NCBI GenBank assembly: GCA_964428895.1
Contig: CAYRZU010000122.1
Location: forward strand, 1 to 6,351
DNA: 6,351 nucleotides
Source: HyVt-337 sp964428895
GTDB lineage: Bacteria > Planctomycetota > Phycisphaerae > SM23-33
Reading direction: 5' to 3'
Shown: piece after piece, positions 1 through 5,546 of the stretch
How positions within the stretch are numbered: the first letter of the stretch is position 1
How the letters are laid out: the number at the start of each line of letters is the position of its first letter
Translations under genes and position numbers: made by a program
The notes under the pieces: generated by a model
Seen by the model: the letters and a program-made list of their open reading frames with translations, nothing else
Database searches by the model: none
Told to the model about the DNA's origin: nothing

Positions 1-643
1 CCGCCGGTCGATCGCCACCGGCGAGCTCGGCGAGATTCGCTACATCTATTATCGCCTGTCCGACACGCTCTACGTGCCCACGCAAATGCTGCCCTGGGCG
101 GCCGACAGTTCGGTGATGCTGTTCCTCGGCAGCCACGCCCTGGACACCACCTGCTGGTTCATGCAGGCCGCGCCCCAGCGCCTCACCTGCCGCCGCCAAG
201 AGGGCGTGCTGAAGTCGATGGGTATCGATACGGCCGATCTGTATCTGACGGTCCTGGACTTCCCCAACGGCGCCACGGCCGTGGTCGAAAACAGTTGGAT
301 CCTGCCCCAAAGCTCACCGGCCATGATCGATCACCGCGTGGAGATCATCGGCACGGAAGGCGCGATCTACCTGAACCCCCAGCATTGCGGCCCCATCGCC
401 AAATACACCCAAACCACGCCCGCCGGCTACCCGGATGCGTCCCTACCGGATATGTTCGTGACCCCGGAAGTGCATGGCCGACAGGTGGGCTTTGCCGTGG
501 AGAGCATCTATCACTTCGTGGAGTGCATCCGCGACGGCCGCACGCCCATTACCAGCGGCGAAGACGGCCTCCTCAACACCCGCCTGATCCTCGCGGCTGA
601 AGCCTCCGCCGACCAAGGCAGCGCACCGGTTTCGATCGGCTAG
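1..643 (+). CDS. Gfo/Idh/MocA family oxidoreductase, C-terminal part (5' end outside window)
   Basis: The reading frame is open from base 2 to the TAG at 641-643 and gives 213 residues; the start and the N-terminal NAD(P)-binding Rossmann domain lie beyond the left edge. What remains is the C-terminal alpha/beta substrate-binding domain of this family. It opens with a GELGEIRYI segment, followed by GSHALD (His codon 134-136, Asp codon 143-145), matching the family's H-x-x-D motif near the active site. Next come VENSW and IIGTEGAIYL, the typical sheet segments, and near the end HFVECIRDGRTP and SGEDGL, the usual closing helices. Members are cytoplasmic NAD(P)-dependent dehydrogenases acting on sugars, inositols and related polyols; the substrate cannot be read from this part, and the catalytic Lys of the EKP motif is off the window. 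The gene converges on recQ and overlaps its stop. Family assignment is secure; the specific reaction is unknown. Confidence 0.92.
   Translation, partial: RRSIATGELGEIRYIYYRLSDTLYVPTQMLPWAADSSVMLFLGSHALDTTCWFMQAAPQRLTCRRQEGVLKSMGIDTADLYLTVLDFPNGATAVVENSWILPQSSPAMIDHRVEIIGTEGAIYLNPQHCGPIAKYTQTTPAGYPDASLPDMFVTPEVHGRQVGFAVESIYHFVECIRDGRTPITSGEDGLLNTRLILAAEASADQGSAPVSIG
640..643. other. Convergent stop-codon overlap (CTAG)
   Basis: The oxidoreductase gene ends with TAG at 641-643 on the plus strand. The recQ gene ends with TAG on the minus strand, read from 642 to 640. Both stops share the palindrome CTAG, itself inside GCTAGC (639-644). There is no intergenic space for a terminator, and no hairpin followed by a T-run was seen on either side, so each transcript probably runs into the 3' end of the other gene. 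Confidence 0.95.
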
Positions 644-2442
644 CTTGCGTAATCGCTGATGATGCGGAGCAAGTCCGAGCCGTAGTGCTCGCACTTGGCC
701 TCGCCGATGCCGTGGACGCCCAGCAGGGCGGTGGTGGTGGCGGGCTTCTCGGCCGCCAGGGCCCGCAGCGTCCTATCATGCATGATCGTAAACGGCGGGC
801 GGTTGTGCTCGGCCGCCAGGTCGCGCCGCCACGCCCGCAGCGCATCCAACAACGCCTCGTCGCCCGGCTCTACAGTCACCATCACCGCAGCCGCGGATTT
901 CCGCTTGGCGCGCTTGGCCGGCGCTCTCTTGGGCGGCTTGCGGGCCGAGAACGTCGCCCCGCCTTTGAGAATCTCGGTCGACTTGGCGTTGAGGGTGACG
1001 GCGTTGTAGCGCTCGGCGTCGATGTTGCAGTAGCCGGCTGCCACGAGTTGACGGTAGAGCGACTTCCACTGACGATCGTTCAACTCCTCGCCCACGCCGA
1101 AGGTCGATAGCTTGTCATGGCCGAACCGCTCGACTTTCTCGGTCGCCTTGCCCAGCAGCACATCCACCAGGTGCGTCACGCCGAATCGCTGATCCACGCG
1201 ATAGACGCAGGAGAGCGCCTTCTGGGCCTCCACGGTCGCATCGAATGTTTCCGGTGGCGACAGGCAGTTATCGCAGTTGCCACAGCCGCCGTCGTGGGCA
1301 TCGCCGAAGTGGCGCAGCAGCAGCGTGCGCCTGCATTCGGCCGATTCGCAGAACCCCAGCAGTGCCCCCAGACGCTCGTGCTCGAATCGCTTGCGGGCGT
1401 CGTCGGCGTCGGACGTATCGATGAACTGTCGCAGCAGGATCATGTCCTGCAGGCCGTACGCGAGCCACGCTTCAGCCGGTTCGCCGTCTCGTCCGGCTCG
1501 GCCGGTCTCCTGGTAGTACGCCTCGATGCTCTTGGGCAGGTTCAGATGGGCGACGAATCGGACATCGGGCTTGTCCACGCCCATGCCGAACGCGATGGTC
1601 GCCACCACGACGACCGCGTCGTCGGCCTGGAAGCGGCGTTGGTGTTCGAAGCGGTCGGCGTCATCGAGTCCGGCGTGGTAGGGGACGGCGTCGAGGCCTT
1701 GACCGACCAGGAACTCGGCGATCTCCTCCACGCGTTTGCGAGTCGCGCAATAGACGATGCCGCTCTCGCCGGCGTGGCCGGCCAGGAACGCCATGAGCTG
1801 CTTCTTGGGATCCTGTCGCTCGGCGATTATGTACCGAATGTTCGGCCGATCGAAGCCCGCGACGAACAGCCGCCCGTCACGCAGGCGGAGGCGCTCCATA
1901 ATCTCTTCGCGCGTGCGCTCATCGGCGGTGGCCGTCAGCGCCAGTCGCGGCACACCGGGGAACCGGTCCGCCAACTCCGCCAACTGCAGGTATTCCGGCC
2001 GAAAGTCGTGGCCCCATTGACTGACGCAGTGGGCTTCATCGATAGCGATCAGCGCGATGTCCCCGCGGGCCAATAGTTCCAGCGTTCGCGGCTGCATCAG
2101 CCGTTCGGGGGCCAGGTAGAGCAGATCGTACTTGCCGGCGAGGAAATCGGCTTCAATCTGCGCCGCAACGTCGGCTGGCAGCGTGGAATTGAGGAACGTC
2201 GCTCGCACGCCGTTCTCGACCATCGCCGCCACTTGGTCCTGCATCAGCGCAATCAGCGGGCTGACCACGATAGCCGTTCCCGGCCGAACCAGCGCGGGCA
2301 GTTGGTAGCACATCGACTTGCCCCCGCCGGTGGGCATGATCACCAGCCCGTCCCCGCCGGCCAGCACGTGGTCGATGATCTCGGCCTGGCCGGGCCGGAA
2401 CGCGTCGAATCCGAACACCTTCTTGAGAATGTCTCTGGGCAT
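640..2442 (-). CDS. recQ: ATP-dependent DNA helicase RecQ
   Basis: RecQ is a 3'-5' superfamily 2 DNA helicase of the cytoplasm that works in recombinational repair and restart of stalled forks. The 600-residue product is close to the usual bacterial length. In order it shows the Q-motif region FGFDAFRPGQ (10-19), Walker A MPTGGGKS (36-43), DEAH (135-138) running into the RecQ aromatic-rich loop AHCVSQWGHDFRPEY (137-151), motif III TATA (170-173), motif V around ATIAFGMGVDKPDVR (281-295) and motif VI QETGRAGRDG (311-320). Zinc ligands are Cys370, 387, 390 and 393. An RQC winged-helix region (about 400-500), a basic Lys/Ala/Pro linker (501-519) and an HRDC domain (about 527-596) follow. I chose the ATG at 2442 because GGGGAG lies 11 bases upstream and the protein then starts just before the conserved FG-FRPGQ region. 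An in-frame GTG at 2496 would add 18 residues of non-conserved sequence and has no visible ribosome binding site. All key residues are intact. Confidence 0.96.
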   Translation of the reverse strand: MPRDILKKVFGFDAFRPGQAEIIDHVLAGGDGLVIMPTGGGKSMCYQLPALVRPGTAIVVSPLIALMQDQVAAMVENGVRATFLNSTLPADVAAQIEADFLAGKYDLLYLAPERLMQPRTLELLARGDIALIAIDEAHCVSQWGHDFRPEYLQLAELADRFPGVPRLALTATADERTREEIMERLRLRDGRLFVAGFDRPNIRYIIAERQDPKKQLMAFLAGHAGESGIVYCATRKRVEEIAEFLVGQGLDAVPYHAGLDDADRFEHQRRFQADDAVVVVATIAFGMGVDKPDVRFVAHLNLPKSIEAYYQETGRAGRDGEPAEAWLAYGLQDMILLRQFIDTSDADDARKRFEHERLGALLGFCESAECRRTLLLRHFGDAHDGGCGNCDNCLSPPETFDATVEAQKALSCVYRVDQRFGVTHLVDVLLGKATEKVERFGHDKLSTFGVGEELNDRQWKSLYRQLVAAGYCNIDAERYNAVTLNAKSTEILKGGATFSARKPPKRAPAKRAKRKSAAAVMVTVEPGDEALLDALRAWRRDLAAEHNRPPFTIMHDRTLRALAAEKPATTTALLGVHGIGEAKCEHYGSDLLRIISDYAS

Positions 2443-2620
2443 CTGGCTCGTAGCTCCCCATGAACCGTTCGATTGTCCTTCGCCGGACCGACCCACCCAG
2501 CGACAGGCCCATCATAGCTACCTACGTGCGACGACCCAAGACCGAACCGAACCCAAACAGGCATTTTCTCGTAAGGGCGACATCGACCCAGGCCGGGGTT
2601 CTCTCCCGCCCGCGGGGGAA
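2443..2620. other. Gap between the HEAT-repeat gene and recQ
   Basis: This 178-base stretch separates two genes read on the minus strand. It should hold the end of the HEAT-gene transcript and the recQ promoter. I see no convincing intrinsic terminator: the CCCGC/GCGGG arms near 2605-2616 have only two bases between them and no T-run. No clear -35/-10 pair was recognised, and no small gene with a ribosome binding site was found. Confidence 0.5.
2454..2459 (-). promoter_or_regulatory. Ribosome binding site for recQ
   Basis: The minus strand reads GGGGAG here, 11 bases before the ATG at 2442. The spacing is slightly long, but no comparable purine motif precedes the alternative GTG at 2496, so this site decides the start choice. 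Confidence 0.5.
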
Positions 2621-5368
2621 CTACTCAACGGCCTGGCGGGCGAGCGTGGCGATCTCCGGGACGGGGTGGTTGTCCGCGACCTCCTGCAAGGCTGTGATGG
2701 CTTCCTCCGTGCCGATCGTCTGGAGCAATGTCACGGCGTGTGTGGCGGCCTTGGCGTCCGTCGATTCGTTGAGCACGGCAGCATACGGGGCGATGTCTCT
2801 GGCGACCCACGTGACGTAGTGCTTCGAGACGCGCCGACCAGTGCAGTTCCTGGCGAGAATCGCAATGATCTGTTCCCGGGCGGCCAAGGAGCAACCCCGC
2901 TGGGGTGAGAGCCCGGACAGGAGTGCTTCCAGCACGGCCGGTGAGTCCTTTCTTAGTGCGCCGGCGGCGGCGTTGCGGACATGGTTGTCCGGATCATCCA
3001 GAAGATCGATCAGGACGGGGACGGCCGGGGCTAGGGTTTCGTTGAGTCGGGTGTTCTGAATTATGGCGGCGCCGAGGCGGCGCACTTTCGGATCGTCACT
3101 GGCTAGCAGACCGACAGCGATTTCGTCGACCTGCGGCGCTCGGAGGCGGCTTAGGGCGCGGCATGCCTGGCGTCGGGCTTGGGAGCTCGCATCGGGGTTT
3201 GAAGCGACCCTCACGAACGCCTGAATCGCTTCATCCCGTGCGATCTGTCCTAACAGATCGACGAAGACGGAGTATCCGTCATTCCTGTAGGCCCTTCTGA
3301 TGAACCTGTTGCGATGAGCGTCGATCTGCTCGACGCCGATGCCGTTGCGGTAGAAGCGTAGGAGGGCTCGGCAGGCATTGCCTTCTGCACGGCCGGCCAC
3401 CGCAAGCAGCGGGGCAACGGGCCTGTCATCGGAGCACCCGCCGAGGGCCTGGGCGGCTTTGGCGCGGACAAACTTGTCCGGATCCTTCAGCATCGCAATA
3501 AGCTTGTCGATGGGAGCGGCGGCATCCTCCCGCCGGATGTAGAAGCCCATGGCGTCGGTCGCGTTGCGGCGGACCTTGGCGTCGGGGTCATCGAGCAGCG
3601 CGATGAGCTTGGGCGTGGCGACGGCGTAGAGGGGATGGTCGGTGTACTGCTTGATCGAGTAGATCGCGCTGCTTCGGACCTCCGGGTCTGGGTCGTCAAG
3701 CAAACCAATGAGGATCTCCGCGGCGCGGGGTTCTATGATAAACCGGGTCAGGGCGCGGCAGACGCCCTCCCGCTTGGTGGGGCTGTCGGACTGACTGTCA
3801 ACGAGGATGACATCCATCGCCTCGTCCGTTCCCATCAGCTTGAGGAGCTTGGCGAACTCGCTCAACGCCCACCCACTCGTGTACATCCGCGCAACGATCT
3901 GCTCACGGTGCGCCTCGATGGCGTCGACGCCGACCTGGTCCTGGTAGAGCACAGAAAGGGCGTTGCAGATGTCACGTTGGTCCTGGTGTCGGGTTGTGGG
4001 GTCCATGAATCTGGCGAGCAGGGCCTCGACCGCGCGGTCATCCTGGGAGTTGCCCAAGGCTTCGGCGGCGTTGCGGCGAGCGAACATGATTGGGTCGTCC
4101 AACAACGCGATGCACTTGGGAATGACCACTTCGGAGTCAAAGGAGCCTTGCCGGGCCTTCTTCGAGAGGCCATAGCTCAATGCAAAAGTTCGAACGAATC
4201 CGTCCGGATCGTCCAGAAGCGCCAGTTGCATTTGACGGGCGCGGTCGCTGTCAAACCCCGCCAGCAACTGCGCCGCCAACCGTCGTCGAGAGGGGTCGGA
4301 GTGCTGGGCCAGGGCCAGCATCGCCTCGAGCGCTTCGGGGGTGTCGTAGATCGCCACCAGCCCAATCGCCAGGTGCACCACTTCCGCCTTCATCTTGACC
4401 TCGGCGAGATCCTGGCCGAGTCCATCGGTTGAACTTTCACTCTCGGGCAAGTCCTGCATCGCCAACTCGATCAGCCTGGACAGGGGAGTGGCACTGGTCT
4501 CGACAACACTAACGGAGGCGCCTTCGCTCGGTGTCCGGCGAGGGATGGTCGGAACGTAGCGACGGTCGCCATCGATGTTCATTGCGCGCAGCGCGGCCAG
4601 TTGAATGGCTGGGTCGCGGTGATCCAGCAACGACAGGAGCGGCTCGACTAGCGGGGTCTTGTCGGGCAGATCTTTGAGACGGCCGGGAAGTGTGCGAGTC
4701 AGCGTTCCCCGTAGGATCGGGCCTGAAGTGGGCAACGCTTCGATCATTGCCAGGATCTGTTCGGTGCGGTCTTCGATCGCCGCTAGTCCCACGGCGCTAC
4801 GCGCGGCGGCAAGGGCTTCATCGCGATTGGCGTCCGTTAGTTCGATCAGGTCGCGACTCATCAGCCGAGAGGGCAAGATCATCACTTCCTGTCTTTGTTC
4901 TTTCGGGATGCCCATCGCTCGAGTTCTGCCCTCTGACTCCGGGTCGGTTGTCGACAGCCCGTAGAGCAGATATCGTCGGCCAACGCTCAACCCACACCGG
5001 TCTGGGTCGTAAGGGTACGCGAGCGGCTCATAGGGTGGGGAAGCGACGTAGGCGCCGGTCTTGGGGTCACGAAAGAAGCCCCGAGAAATCGCACGAGGGA
5101 TCGGCCGGGGCAAGGTTAGCCGCGCGGCGTCGGCTGGGGCATCTCCTTTGAGAGATTCATGGATGTCCAGTTCCACTTCCATCCCATCGAACTCGGTGAC
5201 CGTGGCGACCCACACGACCTGGCAGTTCTCGGGAGGCCAGAGGTCGACCGTGGCCTCATCGACCGGCCAGGAGACGCCGGGCGCGGCTTGGGCCGGTTCC
5301 CGTGAGGCCTTTGTGCAACTCAAGGCCAGTCCCAGCAAAGCGGCGGCGACAATCGTTCGTCTTGTCAT
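2621..5368 (-). CDS. Exported HEAT-repeat protein, probable lipoprotein
   Basis: The function of this 915-residue protein is unknown; HEAT solenoids usually act as protein-binding scaffolds. Residues 1-17 form a signal peptide (MTRR, then a hydrophobic run to LALS) before Cys18. LALSC fits the loose lipobox pattern but not the strict [LVI][ASTVI][GAS]C form, so lipid attachment is likely rather than certain; an AQA site at 26-28 is the alternative signal peptidase I cut. Residues about 45-140 look like a small beta-rich domain with Cys49 and Cys125, an SLKGD turn and a CGLSVGRRYLLYG strand, vaguely resembling netrin/TIMP-like folds. From about 240 to the end are HEAT/PBS-lyase-type helical repeats with the signature LLDDPD-x-x-VR, clearest near 382, 418, 553, 587, 622, 752 and 785. 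The ATG at 5368 is chosen because AAGGGG lies 7 bases upstream and the signal peptide starts there; the frame stays open to 5461 but the added 31 residues look non-coding. Divergent from the GH51 gene, upstream of recQ. Confidence 0.88.
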   Translation of the reverse strand: MTRRTIVAAALLGLALSCTKASREPAQAAPGVSWPVDEATVDLWPPENCQVVWVATVTEFDGMEVELDIHESLKGDAPADAARLTLPRPIPRAISRGFFRDPKTGAYVASPPYEPLAYPYDPDRCGLSVGRRYLLYGLSTTDPESEGRTRAMGIPKEQRQEVMILPSRLMSRDLIELTDANRDEALAAARSAVGLAAIEDRTEQILAMIEALPTSGPILRGTLTRTLPGRLKDLPDKTPLVEPLLSLLDHRDPAIQLAALRAMNIDGDRRYVPTIPRRTPSEGASVSVVETSATPLSRLIELAMQDLPESESSTDGLGQDLAEVKMKAEVVHLAIGLVAIYDTPEALEAMLALAQHSDPSRRRLAAQLLAGFDSDRARQMQLALLDDPDGFVRTFALSYGLSKKARQGSFDSEVVIPKCIALLDDPIMFARRNAAEALGNSQDDRAVEALLARFMDPTTRHQDQRDICNALSVLYQDQVGVDAIEAHREQIVARMYTSGWALSEFAKLLKLMGTDEAMDVILVDSQSDSPTKREGVCRALTRFIIEPRAAEILIGLLDDPDPEVRSSAIYSIKQYTDHPLYAVATPKLIALLDDPDAKVRRNATDAMGFYIRREDAAAPIDKLIAMLKDPDKFVRAKAAQALGGCSDDRPVAPLLAVAGRAEGNACRALLRFYRNGIGVEQIDAHRNRFIRRAYRNDGYSVFVDLLGQIARDEAIQAFVRVASNPDASSQARRQACRALSRLRAPQVDEIAVGLLASDDPKVRRLGAAIIQNTRLNETLAPAVPVLIDLLDDPDNHVRNAAAGALRKDSPAVLEALLSGLSPQRGCSLAAREQIIAILARNCTGRRVSKHYVTWVARDIAPYAAVLNESTDAKAATHAVTLLQTIGTEEAITALQEVADNHPVPEIATLARQAVE
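2717..3247 (-). repeat. HEAT higher-order repeat, module 3 (residues 708-884)
   Basis: The anchor is ARDEAIQAF (710-718), followed by ARRQACRALSRL, VGLLASDDPKVRRLGA and IDLLDDPDNHVRNAAAGAL, then a diverged linker (about 806-884) that no longer carries the AHR motif. A fourth anchor, IGTEEAITAL (885-894), starts the C-terminal cap. The match to modules 1 and 2 is clear up to about residue 806 and weak afterwards. Confidence 0.65.
3245..3838 (-). repeat. HEAT higher-order repeat, module 2 (residues 511-708)
   Basis: The anchor is MGTDEAMDV (512-520), followed by TKREGVCRALTRF, IGLLDDPDPEVRSSA and IALLDDPDAKVRRNA. An extra HEAT, IAMLKDPDKFVRAKAAQALGG (624-644), then precedes the linker IGVEQIDAHRNRFIRRAY (677-694). 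The extra HEAT accounts for its greater length (197 against 171 and 176 residues). Confidence 0.75.
3836..4351 (-). repeat. HEAT higher-order repeat, module 1 (residues 340-511)
   Basis: The module opens with the anchor DTPEALEAM (342-350). It then has a helix pair around HSDPSRRRLAAQLL, an LALLDDPDGFVR HEAT, an IALLDDP-x4-RRNAAEALG HEAT, and the linker helices VGVDAIEAHREQIVARMY (479-496). It matches modules 2 and 3 in order of elements. Confidence 0.75.
5318..5368 (-). other. Signal peptide of the HEAT-repeat protein
   Basis: These 17 codons give a short basic n-region (MTRR), a hydrophobic core (IVAAALLGLAL) and Ser before Cys18. Positions -4 to +1 are L-A-L-S-C, which meets the PROSITE-style lipoprotein rule but has Ala at -3 instead of the preferred Leu. 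Thr follows the Cys, so the Asp+2 inner-membrane retention signal known from enterobacteria is absent. Confidence 0.75.
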
Positions 5369-5375
5369 AGAGTAT

Positions 5376-5381
5376 CCCCTT
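5376..5381 (-). promoter_or_regulatory. Ribosome binding site for the HEAT-repeat gene
   Basis: The minus strand reads AAGGGG with 7 bases before the ATG at 5368. It fixes the start at the signal peptide rather than at the longer in-frame opening at 5461. Confidence 0.75.
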
Positions 5382-5425
5382 CGAGATCCCGGGTGTTCTC
5401 TTGTGTGGCGTCCGTGTCCACTATG

Positions 5426-5436
5426 ACGCTCAGCGT
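5426..5436. promoter_or_regulatory. Small inverted repeat in the divergent intergenic region
   Basis: ACGCT and AGCGT flank a single C, giving an 11-base imperfect-centre palindrome in the 178-base region (5369-5546) between the divergent HEAT and GH51 starts. It could be an operator, but arms of five bases arise often by chance in GC-rich DNA. Nothing else in this region stands out, and no small gene with a ribosome binding site was found there. Confidence 0.2.
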
Positions 5437-5492
5437 AAGAGCTAGTTCGCGCATTAGGCAAGGAATCTGAGTCAGTTCATCGGCAGGAGCGT

Positions 5493-5521
5493 TTCATCCG
5501 GGCTGCCCAAGCGGGTAGAAT
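5493..5521 (+). promoter_or_regulatory. Candidate sigma-70-type promoter for the GH51 gene
   Basis: TAGAAT at 5516-5521 matches the -10 consensus at five of six bases and lies 26 bases before the GH51 ATG, which would leave a leader of about 18-20 bases carrying the ribosome binding site. The -35 at 17-base spacing (TTCATC, 5493-5498) matches only three of six, so the call rests on the -10 and its position. Confidence 0.35.
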
Positions 5522-5533
5522 TTCCGACTTCTC

Positions 5534-5540
5534 AAGGAGA
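5534..5540 (+). promoter_or_regulatory. Ribosome binding site for the GH51 gene
   Basis: AAGGAGA lies six bases before the ATG at 5547. It is a near-perfect Shine-Dalgarno sequence at ideal spacing and fixes the start. Confidence 0.88.
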
Positions 5541-5546
5541 CCTCGC

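Noticed and set aside
747..825. Short direct repeat CTCGGCCGCCAGG, present twice about 60 bases apart
   Set aside because: Both copies encode Leu-Ala-Ala-Glu in the HRDC domain of RecQ. Identical short codon runs in Ala-rich sequence explain it without a separate repeat element.
1117..2076. Long plus-strand open frame (319 codons) opposite recQ
   Set aside because: It lies wholly antisense to the RecQ helicase lobes, whose motifs are all intact. Its product is low in recognisable motifs and looks like a reverse-strand reading of GC-rich codons; no ribosome binding site was noted.
2443..2496. GTG start for recQ at 2496, adding 18 residues
   Set aside because: The added residues are Gly/Ser-rich without family similarity, and no Shine-Dalgarno sequence precedes the GTG. 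It cannot be fully excluded.
2600..2620. Possible terminator after the HEAT gene (CCCGC/GCGGG arms)
   Set aside because: The loop would be only two bases and no T-run follows on the minus strand, so it does not form a credible intrinsic terminator.
3635..4432. Plus-strand open frame (265 codons) opposite the HEAT-repeat gene
   Set aside because: It is the antisense reading of the repeated HEAT codons and shows no family motif. The minus-strand frame has a signal peptide, ribosome binding site and repeat structure.
5369..5461. N-terminal extension of the HEAT protein by 31 residues to 5461
   Set aside because: The extension would bury the signal peptide behind polar, Arg/His/Ser-rich sequence, while the ATG at 5368 has AAGGGG at ideal spacing.
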